The notes beneath the pieces are model-generated. The model searched no databases. It had not been told where the DNA came from and saw only the letters and a list, made by a program, of their open reading frames with translations. The translations under genes were made by a program, and so were the position numbers. Positions 50,767 through 59,297 of a stretch of DNA of 64,000 bases are shown here, in pieces. The DNA is taken from positions 1 through 64,000 of the forward strand of contig JBHGXW010000054.1 in the NCBI GenBank assembly GCA_041920465.1, read 5' to 3'. Numbering within the stretch: the first letter of the stretch is position 1; every line of letters begins with the position of its first letter. The stretch comes from Brevibacillus_H sp041920465 (GTDB lineage Bacteria > Bacillota > Bacilli > Brevibacillales > Brevibacillaceae).

Positions 50767-51447
50767 TTACCGCGAGTCTTGATCCAAACGAGCTACAATC
50801 TTTTTAACGTAATTTTGTGTTTCTCGGGGCAAGTATTGAGCTTTTTGATCAAATTCCTCATCTGTATCAATATTGAGCAGGTCAATTCGCCCAGGGCCGG
50901 CATTATAAGCGGCAAGTGCCACTTTTACATTGCCGTTGTAACGGGTCAGCAGTTCACGCAAATATTTGGTCCCGCCCGCAAGATTTTGTTCTGGGTCGTA
51001 AGAATTGTAGACATGGTGGCTGCGAGCCGTAGAATCCATTAGCTGCATAAGCCCTTTTGCCCCTGCACGAGAGGTAGCATTCGGATTAAAATTAGACTCC
51101 GCGCGTACCACTTCCCGTACAAGGTCCGGGTTAACGCCATATTTTTGGGCGATCTGTCCGATTTTGGAGAGGATTTGCTGCCGACTGACAGGCAGCTGCT
51201 GATTCGATTGGTTTGAGTCAGCTTTTATGTACTCAGTACCTCGTTCGTTCCATTCTGTACGAAAGTTGGCAGACGGCGAACCGTCCAGATCAGCCAGTAT
51301 TTCTTCCGCCGAAATTACCCGACGATATTTATGGACCTCCGCATCCAGCAGCTGAGCAAACGCCTCTTCGGAAGCATCAGCTAATCCCAAAGAATCTGTA
51401 GAGGTCTGACTATTCAGCATGATCAACATACGTGGATCAATTCTCAT
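50767..51447 (-). CDS. Lytic transglycosylase (SLT domain)
   Basis: A 226-residue protein with a C-terminal Slt/GEWL domain (about 95-225). The catalytic Glu is in RAESNFNPNATSRAGAKGLMQLM, with NLAGGTKYLRELLTRYNG and ALAAYNAGPGR as usual. It cleaves peptidoglycan glycans. No classical signal peptide is visible; the first 90 residues are polar, as in several Firmicute homologues whose export route is unclear. Transcribed alone, with a terminator behind it. Confidence 0.88.
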   Translation of the reverse strand: MRIDPRMLIMLNSQTSTDSLGLADASEEAFAQLLDAEVHKYRRVISAEEILADLDGSPSANFRTEWNERGTEYIKADSNQSNQQLPVSRQQILSKIGQIAQKYGVNPDLVREVVRAESNFNPNATSRAGAKGLMQLMDSTARSHHVYNSYDPEQNLAGGTKYLRELLTRYNGNVKVALAAYNAGPGRIDLLNIDTDEEFDQKAQYLPRETQNYVKKIVARLDQDSR

Positions 51448-51659
51448 TCTTCACCAACTCTCGGCTTTTCTGCTTGTTACGAATATTATACGTCAGTTTT
51501 TTCCTCTTAGCCAAGCCATAGTTTTTTTAGAGACGGAGGAAATCTTAGCTCTCCAATGAGAAAAACGCCTCTCCTTCGAATTGGTTTTCGAATGAGAAGC
51601 GTCCATTTCATAGTAGGCATATGCCAATGATCGATGTGATCCTGCATTTCTAAAACAGA

Positions 51660-51736
51660 TGGTCGGAATGCAGGGATTTGAACCCTGGACCTCACCCACC
51701 CCAAGGGTGCGCGCTACCGGGCTGCGCCACATCCCG
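51660..51736 (-). tRNA. tRNA-Pro (anticodon GGG)
   Basis: A 77-nt cloverleaf on the minus strand: acceptor CGGGATG / CATTCCG, D arm GCGCAG...GCGCG, anticodon stem CACCC/GGGTG with loop TTGGGGT (anticodon GGG), T arm CAGGG-TTCAAAT-CCCTG, discriminator A and an encoded CCA. A consensus-like promoter is immediately upstream. Confidence 0.97.
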
Positions 51737-51756
51737 ACTAACCAGATACGTTATGA

Positions 51757-51785
51757 AGTATACTATACATGGTTCTATTTGTCAA
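51757..51785 (-). promoter_or_regulatory. tRNA-Pro promoter
   Basis: TTGACA (51780-51785), 17-nt spacer, TATACT (51757-51762), placing the start about 14 nt before the tRNA. It abuts the terminator of the acuB-like gene. Confidence 0.85.
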
Positions 51786-51840
51786 TAAGAAACCACCCGA
51801 CACATCCTGTGTGGGAATTTGATGCGCCGGGCGGAGTTTA
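51786..51840 (-). terminator. Terminator of the acuB-like gene
   Basis: Minus-strand CCGCCCGGCGCATC / GATGTGTCGGGTGG stem with wobbles, then TTTCTTATT. Its arms belong to the CCGCCCG/CGGGTGG type seen elsewhere in the window. Confidence 0.75.
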
Positions 51841-51844
51841 TTGT

Positions 51845-52498
51845 TTAATCAACGATATGCACGGAAACGACTTGATGCCCACGGTTTTGCAGTTCTTGTG
51901 CAATTTGGTCGGATTGTTCCCGGTTGCCGACAAAACGGATCAACAGATACACCTTGCCATTTTGATTGTTGTGGAACTCTGCAATGCTTGTAATATTGCC
52001 GATAGTGTCGGATACAACAGCTGCAACCTCGGCCAACACACCGGAACGATCATCCAACTCCAGCGTCATGCGAACACCAGGTTGTCCGGCACCCAAAATA
52101 TCGATGAAAGCATCAAAAACATCCGCCTCCGTAATAATTCCTACCAGCTTGCCGTTATCAACAACCGGCACTCCGCTGATATTATTATTGCGCATGATCA
52201 GGATTGCTTCCTCTACCAGCATATCGGGAGACACAGAAATGATTTTTTTGGACATAATGTCTTTCACTTTTACTTGTTCCAGCAAATAGGAAATCTCATG
52301 TTTGGATAAGGATGTGGCATCAGATGGACTCGCTTTGAGACAATCCCCCTCCGTAATGAAACCGACTACGACGTGGTCTGCATTTACAACCGGGAAGCGT
52401 CTGACTTTTAACTCTCTCATTTTGTTGATCGTAGTTGATAATGAGGTATCTGGCATAACGGTTTTCGGATTGGTTGTCATCCATTGGCGTACAAACAT
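51845..52498 (-). CDS. acuB: AcuB-like protein with CBS pair and ACT domain
   Basis: A 217-residue cytoplasmic protein: two CBS motifs (MTTNPKTVMPDTSL...VVGFITEGD; DIMSKKIISVSPDML...LVGIITEADVFDAF) and a C-terminal ACT domain (LELDDRSGVLAEVAAVV). This arrangement is that of AcuB, linked with acetoin utilisation in B. subtilis, probably sensing adenine nucleotides. No acuA or acuC is adjacent, so a general regulatory role is possible. Confidence 0.8.
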   Translation of the reverse strand: MFVRQWMTTNPKTVMPDTSLSTTINKMRELKVRRFPVVNADHVVVGFITEGDCLKASPSDATSLSKHEISYLLEQVKVKDIMSKKIISVSPDMLVEEAILIMRNNNISGVPVVDNGKLVGIITEADVFDAFIDILGAGQPGVRMTLELDDRSGVLAEVAAVVSDTIGNITSIAEFHNNQNGKVYLLIRFVGNREQSDQIAQELQNRGHQVVSVHIVD

Positions 52499-52574
52499 GA
52501 GCTTACCTCCCTATGTTTAAAGAACATATCAATAACCAATTTAATTGTAATACAGAAAAAATCTAAAGAAAAGT

Positions 52575-52602
52575 AAAACCCGTCGAACAAGTCATGACGG
52601 GT
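52575..52602 (-). terminator. Terminator of folE
   Basis: Minus-strand AACCCGTC / GACGGGTT stem followed by TTTTAC, just after the folE stop. Confidence 0.8.
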
Positions 52603-52609
52603 TGAAAAA

Positions 52610-53173
52610 TTAATTTTTAATGAGGCTAAACACTTCTGCACGGGCTGCGCTGTCTTTTTCGAATATGCCGCGTACTGCGGATGTGACTGTTTTGGAACCT
52701 GGCTTTTTCACGCCTCGCATGGTCATGCACATATGTTCCGCTTCCACCACGACAACTACTCCATGCGGTTCCAGCTTCTTCATGATGGCATTGGCTACTG
52801 TTGAAGTTATCCGCTCCTGCAATTGTGGTCTGCGAGCTACTGCTTCTACCGCCCGTGCCAACTTGCTTAAACCTACAACCCTGCCGCCCTTTGGTATGTA
52901 TGCCACGTGTGCTTTGCCGAAAAACGGCACCAAATGATGTTCGCACATCGAGTAGAACGGGATGTCTTTCACGAGAACCAGTTCCTCATGATCCTCGCTG
53001 AAAATGGTTTCGAAATACTCCTCTTCGTTGATCTCCATTCCTTCAAAAGCTTCCGCGTACATTTTGGCTACTCGCTTGGGCGTGTCTAATAATCCTTCGC
53101 GGTCCGGATTTTCACCGACTGCCTCCAAAATCATTCGTACCGCTTGTTTAATTTTTTCGTGATCTACATTCAC
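52610..53173 (-). CDS. folE: GTP cyclohydrolase I
   Basis: A 187-residue type IA enzyme that converts GTP to dihydroneopterin triphosphate for folate. Zinc and catalytic residues are in MCEHHLVPFFGKAHVAYIP, with LSKLARAVEAVARRPQLQERIT and the second Cys in EAEHMCMTMRGVKKPGS. In B. subtilis it is cotranscribed with mtrB; here several genes lie between them. Confidence 0.97.
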   Translation of the reverse strand: MNVDHEKIKQAVRMILEAVGENPDREGLLDTPKRVAKMYAEAFEGMEINEEEYFETIFSEDHEELVLVKDIPFYSMCEHHLVPFFGKAHVAYIPKGGRVVGLSKLARAVEAVARRPQLQERITSTVANAIMKKLEPHGVVVVVEAEHMCMTMRGVKKPGSKTVTSAVRGIFEKDSAARAEVFSLIKN

Positions 53174-53213
53174 TCGAATCCCTCCTCAAACCCTGCAAAC
53201 GAAGAACAAGCCA

Positions 53214-53243
53214 ATAGTAACATATTAACTGTTTATCTTGCAA
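53214..53243 (-). promoter_or_regulatory. Possible folE promoter
   Basis: TTGCAA (53238-53243), 18-nt spacer, TACTAT (53214-53219), about 40 nt before folE. A GTTTCAC/GTGAAAC inverted repeat (53274-53304) lies upstream. Confidence 0.5.
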
Positions 53244-53321
53244 AATTCTGATGTGCTGTTTTTTCATCCGCAGGTTTCACGAAGTTGGGACAGCGTAGTG
53301 AAACACCCTCGAAGAGCAAAC

Positions 53322-53350
53322 AAAAAATCCACATTCTGCAATGTGGATTT
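53322..53350 (-). terminator. Terminator of hbs
   Basis: Minus-strand AAATCCACATT-GC-AGAATGTGGATTT hairpin followed by TTTTTG; 29 nt past the hbs stop. Confidence 0.88.
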
Positions 53351-53378
53351 CTTATGTAAGGTCTTGTGAAAACAACGA

Positions 53379-53651
53379 TTACTTGATGGAGTCCTTAAGC
53401 TGTTTACCTGGTTTGAAAGCAGGGATCTTGCTGGAAGCGATCTCGATTTCTTCACCAGTTTGTGGGTTACGGCCTTTGCGAGCAGCGCGTTCACGTACCT
53501 CGAAGTTACCAAAGCCAATCAGTTGAACTTTGTCACCTTCTTTAAGCGCTTCAGCGATTGCATCAAGAACTGCATCTACCGCCTTGGTTGCGTCCTTCTT
53601 AGTGAGTTCGGTGGTTTCAGCCACTTTTGCGATCAATTCTGTTTTGTTCAT
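53379..53651 (-). CDS. hbs: HU-family DNA-binding protein
   Basis: A 90-residue HU protein, a dimeric nucleoid protein that bends DNA. The N-terminal helices (TELIAKVAETTELTKKDATKAV), the GFGNFEVRERAARKGRNPQTG arm and the final KPGKQLKD are typical. GGGGAGGTG precedes ATG 53649-53651. It is the usual neighbour of spoIVA and folE in Bacillales. Confidence 0.97.
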   Translation of the reverse strand: MNKTELIAKVAETTELTKKDATKAVDAVLDAIAEALKEGDKVQLIGFGNFEVRERAARKGRNPQTGEEIEIASSKIPAFKPGKQLKDSIK

Positions 53652-53825
53652 TTCTTCTTCACCTCCCCTCAAGGAAGATTTATAGACTCAGGTATTACCT
53701 GTCTTAACCGAAAAACCCATGTTTTATACACGTTTCTGGTGGTTTTTACCTAACTGACAAGCTAATAGTAATACATGACTTTTTGAAATTCAAGCCCTTT
53801 TGCCGCGGAAATACCGTGAAAAATC

Positions 53826-53855
53826 GAAAAAGGGCTTCCAGATGTACCGGAAACC
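53826..53855 (-). terminator. Terminator of spoIVA
   Basis: Minus-strand GGGTTTCC / GGAAGCCC stem (one wobble) with TTTTTCGATTTTT tail, 44 nt after the stop. Confidence 0.75.
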
Positions 53856-53898
53856 CAGCATATTTATTTTGTATATAGGGCTTTTCTCACAAATTTGC

Positions 53899-55377
53899 TT
53901 ACAAAATGATCGCGATCAAGCCGCCGGAACCTTCGTTAATAATGCGTCCCAGTGTTTCTTGCAGTTTATAACGCGCATTGTCGGGCATCATCATGATCTT
54001 CGCTTGAATACCTTCCCGCACGATGGAATGGAGCGAACGTCCGAAAATATCTGAATTCCAGATGGCAAGCGGATCTTTGTCAAAATCTTGCATCAGATAG
54101 CGGACCAATTCTTCACTCTGCTTCTCGGTACCGATGATCGGCGCAAACTCGGACTCAACATCCACCCTGATCATGTGGATAGACGGAGCGGTTGCTTTTA
54201 AACGGACGCCAAAGCGAGGACCCTGACGAATCATTTCCGGTTCGTCCAATGACATCTCATGCAAGGAAGGTGCGGCGATTCCGTAACCGGTTGTACGAAC
54301 CATGTGCAGCGCTTCCGCTACTTGGTCGTATTCTCGTTTGGCATGGGCGAATTCTTGCATGATTTTGAGCAATTGGTCTTTGCCACGGATTTCTACCCCC
54401 ACGATCTCCATCAAAATTTGGTCATACAGTTCGTCAGGAGCGTAGAGATCGATTTCCGCAACACCCTGACCCATATTCATCCCGGCCAGTGCGGCACGAT
54501 CGACAAAATCATATTCGTTGAAGTATCCTACCACTCGATCCACATCTCTCAAGCGGCGGATATCCTTCACCGTCTCGCGGACGGCATCTTCGTAGTTTTG
54601 GCGCAGCCAGTGTCCTTGTTCGAGAACCATTACCCAGCTTGGCAAATTCACGTTCACTTCATGGACAGGGAATTCAAACAGCACTTCCTTGAGCAGTGTA
54701 AGGATTTCCCCTTCGCTCATTTGATCAGTGGAGAGGGCAAGCACCGGTACATCGTATTTTTCCTGAAGCTCGGCACGCAGAATTTGTGCCTCTTCGGAGC
54801 GGGGTCTGATAGAGTTCACCAGGATGACAAACGGTTTGCCAACCTCTTTAAGTTCGTTTACCACACGCTCCTCCGCTTCCACGTAAGCATGGCGTGGAAT
54901 TTCGGCGATGCTTCCGTCGGTCGTCACGACGATACCGATTGTGGAATGTTCTTGGATGACTTTGCGCGTACCAACTTCAGCCGCCTCTTCAAACGGCACA
55001 GGTTCTTCGTACCAAGGGGTATTTACCATCCGAGGACCGTTTTCATCTTCAAACCCCTTTGCTCCCACTACCGTATAACCGACGCAGTCAACGAGGCGAA
55101 CGTTAATGCTTAATCCTTCCACTACATTGATTTCAACGGCTTGGTTTGGTACAAATTTGGGTTCTGTCGTCATGATGGTCCGGCCGGAAGCGCTTTGTGG
55201 CAGTTCGTCTGTCGCACGGATGCGGTCTGATTCAACGGGAATGTTCGGAATCACGACCTGTTCCATGAACCGTTTGATGAACGTAGATTTGCCTGTCCGC
55301 ACCGGTCCGACAACCCCGATATAAATATCGCCGCCAGTACGTTCAGCAATGTCTTTAAAGATATCGATTCGTTCCAC
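53899..55377 (-). CDS. spoIVA: Spore coat morphogenetic ATPase SpoIVA
   Basis: A 492-residue cytoskeletal ATPase that polymerises on the forespore surface as the coat platform. Walker A GPVRTGKSTF, the switch region RLVDCVGYTVVGAKG and the sensor-like DGSIAEIPR are in the N-terminal half; the C-terminal part binds SpoVM. It ends in GLIAIIL, a hydrophobic tail typical of SpoIVA. The start is GTG 55375-55377 with AGGAGG 9 nt upstream. Sporulation (sigma-E) control is expected, but no convincing sigma-E promoter was found. Confidence 0.97.
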   Translation of the reverse strand: MERIDIFKDIAERTGGDIYIGVVGPVRTGKSTFIKRFMEQVVIPNIPVESDRIRATDELPQSASGRTIMTTEPKFVPNQAVEINVVEGLSINVRLVDCVGYTVVGAKGFEDENGPRMVNTPWYEEPVPFEEAAEVGTRKVIQEHSTIGIVVTTDGSIAEIPRHAYVEAEERVVNELKEVGKPFVILVNSIRPRSEEAQILRAELQEKYDVPVLALSTDQMSEGEILTLLKEVLFEFPVHEVNVNLPSWVMVLEQGHWLRQNYEDAVRETVKDIRRLRDVDRVVGYFNEYDFVDRAALAGMNMGQGVAEIDLYAPDELYDQILMEIVGVEIRGKDQLLKIMQEFAHAKREYDQVAEALHMVRTTGYGIAAPSLHEMSLDEPEMIRQGPRFGVRLKATAPSIHMIRVDVESEFAPIIGTEKQSEELVRYLMQDFDKDPLAIWNSDIFGRSLHSIVREGIQAKIMMMPDNARYKLQETLGRIINEGSGGLIAIIL

Positions 55378-55532
55378 CTTCGATGACCTCCTTATGTTTG
55401 TCTATTTTTACTCTATGACGAATTTTTTGATTTATCCCTCGCAAAGCAAGCTTTTAGAGAGAATCTCGTACAAAATTCTTGGACAATATCAATATATGCT
55501 TCAATCTCTCAAGTAGAACGAATGAAATAAAA

Positions 55533-55570
55533 GAAAAAAGCGATTATTCTTTCGAGAAAGAATAATCGCT
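55533..55570 (-). terminator. Terminator of the yphF-like gene
   Basis: Minus-strand 15-bp stem AGCGATTATTCTTTC / GAAAGAATAATCGCT with TTTTTTC tail. Confidence 0.9.
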
Positions 55571-55580
55571 TGGACATCCA

Positions 55581-56300
55581 TTATGGCATTTCCAACAAAT
55601 GAGGATCGCCGTTTTTCATGGTGTAAGGGAACGATTTGATCGGCACGTAGAGCGATTCTCGCGCCATGACGTAACGAGGGTCCGTATTGGGTGGCACTTT
55701 CGCTTTCGTGCTGCGGAGCAAAGCGGCAATATCCGGGCCGTAATCGACTCCTACTTCTCCTTTTTTGTTCATGATCAGCGAGAGCAATTGGTTGCTGATT
55801 AAACTGGCAATCTCCGGTTCTTTCATGTGGAGCAGGTTGTAATCAATCGTGTAGTAGCCGCTGTCCAGCTTGTCTTTGATCGGTAGTTGGCCTTTTTGGA
55901 AGTAGTAATGGTTAACTGCCTGCTGGACGTCGGCCACTTTGCTGACCGTCCCCAAATGGATCAGGCGAACGGTTGGTTTGGTCTCCACATCAAGCAGGGT
56001 GTACATGTAGATACCCCCTTTTTCGAACGCGTTAGCCGGTGCATCTGGCAGATAACGCGGGATGAGCCGTCCAAAATTGATTTCGTACTTCTCAAATACA
56101 GGAGTATCTGCCGGCTTCGTCTCGATCGGTAATACGCCAGTATCCCTTTGGAACTGTTCAACCGCCTTTTGTGTTGCTTCCAGGTAAAAGGAACTAGGGA
56201 CTTGATTTTCCAATCTGCGCTCCTTGGGGTACATGCAACCGGAAAGAAACACTGTCACGATGATAAAAAGAGAGAGAGCTGCAATTCGTTTCATCTTCAT
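55581..56300 (-). CDS. yphF: YphF-like lipoprotein
   Basis: A 239-residue lipoprotein: signal peptide with lipobox LSGC (Cys22), then a soluble domain with several Pro/Tyr-rich stretches (RLIPRYLPDAPANAFEKGG, QLPIKDKLDSGYYTIDY). No enzymatic motif is seen. Place, length and lipoprotein character match yphF, which lies beside spoIVA in B. subtilis; I have not verified sequence identity. Function unknown. Confidence 0.55.
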   Translation of the reverse strand: MKMKRIAALSLFIIVTVFLSGCMYPKERRLENQVPSSFYLEATQKAVEQFQRDTGVLPIETKPADTPVFEKYEINFGRLIPRYLPDAPANAFEKGGIYMYTLLDVETKPTVRLIHLGTVSKVADVQQAVNHYYFQKGQLPIKDKLDSGYYTIDYNLLHMKEPEIASLISNQLLSLIMNKKGEVGVDYGPDIAALLRSTKAKVPPNTDPRYVMARESLYVPIKSFPYTMKNGDPHLLEMP

Positions 56301-56306
56301 GTCGGG

Positions 56307-56651
56307 TTAGAACTCCTCTTCCTGCTCTTGTTGGGCTTTTAGTGCCGCCGCAACAATTGATTTCAATTTAGGCTCAGGTATGCGAACCACACAATCCTGT
56401 GCAGTCACATGGGCTTGACAGGAGAGCCGGATTCCCGTACGCAAGTCAGACTCTGGCAGTTTGCGCAATTCTAGCGCAGACGGAGGAGATAGTTCCCCTT
56501 GTTCCACGATAACCTTGCACATTTGACAGGAAGCATGTCCGCCGCAACGCTGTGGAATCACGATACGCGCAGAACGGGCGGCTTGGATCACGTTTTGTCC
56601 CGCCCGAGCCTTGACAGACCTGCCGCTAGGTAAAAACGTCAGTTTCGGCAT
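56307..56651 (-). CDS. Plant-type [2Fe-2S] ferredoxin (1)
   Basis: A 114-residue ferredoxin with cluster ligands in RCGGHASCQMC and LSCQAHV further on (C-x5-C-x2-C and a distal C). The tail has a Gln/Glu-rich end. It should carry single electrons in the cytoplasm. It lies 18 nt after a second ferredoxin gene, so the pair may act in one process; the partner enzyme is not evident here. Confidence 0.85.
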   Translation of the reverse strand: MPKLTFLPSGRSVKARAGQNVIQAARSARIVIPQRCGGHASCQMCKVIVEQGELSPPSALELRKLPESDLRTGIRLSCQAHVTAQDCVVRIPEPKLKSIVAAALKAQQEQEEEF

Positions 56652-56669
56652 GTTGCATCATTCCTTTAA

Positions 56670-56966
56670 TTAGTAAGGGCTATGAACCAATTCTACTTCA
56701 CCTTGCTGCTTCACCTTGATCTGGCAACCCAAACGGTAACCTTCACTTCTTTCCGCCTTGCGCAGACGAAGCTTTTCTTCCGGGGTAATGTCATTCAAAA
56801 GCTCCGCTCCCTTTACCACTTTGGTTCGGCATTGGGCACAAATCCCCCGTTCACAAGCGTGGCCCCAGGGAATTCGATGTTCTTTGGCGATTTCCACGAT
56901 CGTCTTGTCCGAGACGATCAAAAGTTGATGAGTGCCTCTTCTGGTAATGAGTGTAAGATGATTCAT
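56670..56966 (-). CDS. Plant-type [2Fe-2S] ferredoxin (2)
   Basis: A 98-residue ferredoxin. Ligands are in HACERGICAQC and LGCQIKV. IPWGHACERGIC is typical of adrenodoxin/plant-type folds. It is diverged from its neighbour (1), so the tandem pair is old. The upstream gene is the small yphE-type membrane protein. Confidence 0.85.
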   Translation of the reverse strand: MNHLTLITRRGTHQLLIVSDKTIVEIAKEHRIPWGHACERGICAQCRTKVVKGAELLNDITPEEKLRLRKAERSEGYRLGCQIKVKQQGEVELVHSPY

Positions 56967-56978
56967 CCGGTTCTCCTC

Positions 56979-57161
56979 CTAGAACAACAAGACGGCAATA
57001 ATCATGAATAATACCACCAGCAAAAGAAGAAATGCAAAAATTTTAAGCAGCATGGAAAGAAAAGCGTTTTGCAGTTTACGGGCGTAAATCATCATGAAGT
57101 TGCAAACAAACATGAGGACAATAGCAATGAGTGACAAGTACATTTTGGCAATCGGATCCAT
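56979..57161 (-). CDS. yphE: DUF2768 small membrane protein (YphE-like)
   Basis: A 60-residue protein with two transmembrane helices joined by a short basic loop (YARKLQNAF). It matches the DUF2768/YphE family of sporulating Bacillales in length and context (between spoIVA and gpsA). Function unknown. Confidence 0.7.
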   Translation of the reverse strand: MDPIAKMYLSLIAIVLMFVCNFMMIYARKLQNAFLSMLLKIFAFLLLLVVLFMIIAVLLF

Positions 57162-57297
57162 AGATGACGTTCGTCCTTTATTACGAGTTTAGTGTGAAAC
57201 GTATATCTTATTCATTATAGCACATTTTGGATATTAAGAACCTGGGATCGGGCTTTCGCATAGTCTATTCTGATGATTCGCCTATGGAGGGAATGGC

Positions 57298-57759
57298 ATG
57301 AATACGAGTAAATGGCGTAATCCGTATACCCCAATCAGCAAAAAGATAGACCGGAGTAAGGTCGGTCAAGCTAACGCCTCGCTTGCGATCACTCCCAAAA
57401 AAGAGTCAGTACCCGCAGATTTCAAGACGTCTGTATTAAAAATGCGGGACAATATTAAAGGAATCAGCAGTACGATCCGCCAAATGGAAGAGACGATGGA
57501 TACCATTTACGGAGCCATGGAGATGCTGGATTCACTGGGCAAAAGATCGCAGAAATCAGCGGTCTTAGGACCCAAATCACAAAAACTGTTGGCACAGGAG
57601 ACAGAAGAAGAAACAACTTCACAATCAGCAGCCTCCAGCCTCTCCAACGCTTTGGGTAACATCGATATCGGACAGTTGATCAACATTCTGCAATCGCCGT
57701 TGGTGCAAAATCTGCTGACCCAGTCGAATACGGGACAGAAACGAAAAAAAGAGGGGTAA
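57298..57759 (+). CDS. Hypothetical Bacillales protein
   Basis: A 153-residue hydrophilic protein not recognised. A basic N-terminus (NPYTPISKKIDRSK), a coiled-coil-like helix (KMRDNIKGISSTIRQMEETMDTIYGAMEML), a low-complexity Gln/Ser/Glu part, and a hydrophobic helical stretch (IDIGQLINILQSPLVQNLL) ending basic. No signal peptide. GGAGGG precedes the ATG. It is one of two plus-strand genes; its place among sporulation genes hints at a coat or spore role, which is inference. Confidence 0.6.
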   Translation: MNTSKWRNPYTPISKKIDRSKVGQANASLAITPKKESVPADFKTSVLKMRDNIKGISSTIRQMEETMDTIYGAMEMLDSLGKRSQKSAVLGPKSQKLLAQETEEETTSQSAASSLSNALGNIDIGQLINILQSPLVQNLLTQSNTGQKRKKEG

Positions 57760-57777
57760 CATTCCCTCTTTTTTTCG
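57744..57777. terminator. Terminator at the end of the plus-strand gene
   Basis: Perfect stem of A7-GAGGG / CCCTC-T7 with an 8-nt loop that holds the TAA stop. It is symmetrical and could act in both directions. Confidence 0.9.
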
Positions 57778-57900
57778 TTGAACTGCAGACCAGCCATGTC
57801 CCTGTAGAGTCATGATTGTTCCTAGTTTTACAGTATGTCGTTTTCAATCCAAGGGAACAGGCGTAATCGCCCATTTCATACAGAAGCTGTTATTGAATTG

Positions 57901-58173
57901 TTACTTCAAAAACTTGGTGATCGTTCCGAGATTGTTGGGATCAATCTGTTTTTCCCTGAACATCTGAATTATTTTCTCTTCTTTTTCCTGTGACAGAGGG
58001 TTTCCGCTGACAGCCGCCAAAGTGCGTAGCAACTGGCGAAGCTTGGTCTCGTCCTCAAAATCACTCTTATTCACTTTTTGGGCAATCATCCGAAGCTGTC
58101 TTTCGTCGATTCCGTTCTTGCCATTGCCTTTTAATTTATCCAGTAAACGACGTGACAAGTTCTTGCTCACCAA
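57901..58173 (-). CDS. Stage VI sporulation protein F-like (SpoVIF)
   Basis: A 90-residue helical protein: IDERQLRMIAQKVNKSDFEDE, LRQLLRTLAAVSGNPLSQEKEEKII and TITKFLK match the SpoVIF family, needed for late coat and outer spore layers in B. subtilis. Probably cytoplasmic in the mother cell. It lies between gpsA and the plus-strand gene. Confidence 0.75.
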   Translation of the reverse strand: MVSKNLSRRLLDKLKGNGKNGIDERQLRMIAQKVNKSDFEDETKLRQLLRTLAAVSGNPLSQEKEEKIIQMFREKQIDPNNLGTITKFLK

Positions 58174-58251
58174 AATCCCTCCTCAAACGCCTAGCGGTTT
58201 CTCCCTATCGTATGACGACGTGAAGGATTTGGTGAACTGACACCTTGTTCG

Positions 58252-59280
58252 CTACAACTGATAGCTGATGATATCTTCCATCTCCAGACGGCGGCCTCTG
58301 CCCATCAGTTCTTCCACACCTTGGCGAGGATCTAGACCATCAAACAAAACCTGGTAAAGAACGTGGGTGATCGGCATCTCCACTTGTTCTCTCAGTGCCA
58401 GTGCCTGAGCCGCTTTGGTCGTACGGACTCCCTCCACCACCATGCCCATCTGCTTCAGCACGGTATCGAGATCATTGCCTTGACCGAGCATGTAACCGGC
58501 ACGCCAATTACGGCTGTGTTTGCTCGTGCATGTCACAACCAGATCGCCAACACCTGCCAAGCCGGCAAAAGTAAGCGGATTGGCGCCCATCTTCACACCT
58601 AAACGTCCAATTTCTGCCAGGCCGCGTGTTAACAAAGCCGCCTTTGCATTGTCGCCAAATCCCAACCCGTCCGACATGCCGGCTCCAAGCGCGATAATAT
58701 TTTTTAATGCGCCCGCGATTTCCGCTCCTACCATATCCGGATTGGCGTAGACGCGGAAAAAGGGAGACATCAATAAATCCTGAGCCTCCGCCGCGTGTTC
58801 CGGTGAGTGTGAAGCTACGACAACCGTGGTCGGGGATTTGCGCACAACCTCTTCTGCATGGCTTGGCCCTGTCAAGACCACAAGCCGTTCAGCAATCGAC
58901 GCCGGAAGCTCTTCGGTAATCACTTCAGACATCCGCTTCAGCGTCTCCAACTCAAACCCCTTGGTCGCATGAATCAACAAAGCTTCAGGTGAAATAAAAG
59001 GTGAAATGTTTCGTACCACTTCTCGCATGGCATGGGAAGGTACGACCAACAAGACGGCCTGTTTGCCGAAAACCGCCTTTTTCAAATCCGTTTCAGCCTT
59101 GATCGACTCCGGCAGGACAACGGATGGCAAATACTTCTCATTCGTATGCCGTGTATTGATTTCTTCCGCTACATGAGGGTCGCGAACCCAAACAGTAACC
59201 TGATGATGATTATGAGCACAAACCGATGCAAGCGCAGTTCCCCAACTGCCGGCACCAACCACAACAACGTTTCGGGTCAA
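58252..59280 (-). CDS. gpsA: Glycerol-3-phosphate dehydrogenase [NAD(P)+]
   Basis: GpsA reduces DHAP to sn-glycerol-3-phosphate for phospholipids. NAD-binding VVVGAGSWGTALASV, TGPSHAEEV, KNIIALGAGMSDGLGFGDNAKAAL (catalytic Lys) and GVGDLVVTCTSKHSRN are present. GGAGGAGG 6-7 nt upstream favours TTG 59278-59280 (342 residues) over the GTG at 59299-59301, which coincides with the plsY stop. It is paired with plsY, the next step. Confidence 0.96.
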   Translation of the reverse strand: MTRNVVVVGAGSWGTALASVCAHNHHQVTVWVRDPHVAEEINTRHTNEKYLPSVVLPESIKAETDLKKAVFGKQAVLLVVPSHAMREVVRNISPFISPEALLIHATKGFELETLKRMSEVITEELPASIAERLVVLTGPSHAEEVVRKSPTTVVVASHSPEHAAEAQDLLMSPFFRVYANPDMVGAEIAGALKNIIALGAGMSDGLGFGDNAKAALLTRGLAEIGRLGVKMGANPLTFAGLAGVGDLVVTCTSKHSRNWRAGYMLGQGNDLDTVLKQMGMVVEGVRTTKAAQALALREQVEMPITHVLYQVLFDGLDPRQGVEELMGRGRRLEMEDIISYQL

Positions 59281-59297
59281 TTTCTCCCTCCTCCGTT

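Noticed and set aside
51659..52309. 216-codon plus-strand frame across tRNA-Pro and acuB
   Set aside because: It starts inside the tRNA complement and runs antisense to CBS/ACT domains.
53790..53840. Long-armed AAGCCCTTTT / AAAAGGGCTT repeat as spoIVA terminator
   Set aside because: It has a long loop and no T-run on the minus strand; the overlapping hairpin at 53826-53855 with TTTTT is the better terminator.
54259..55113. 284-codon plus-strand frame opposite spoIVA
   Set aside because: Antisense shadow of a strongly conserved gene; His/Phe-rich composition is typical of a reversed reading frame.
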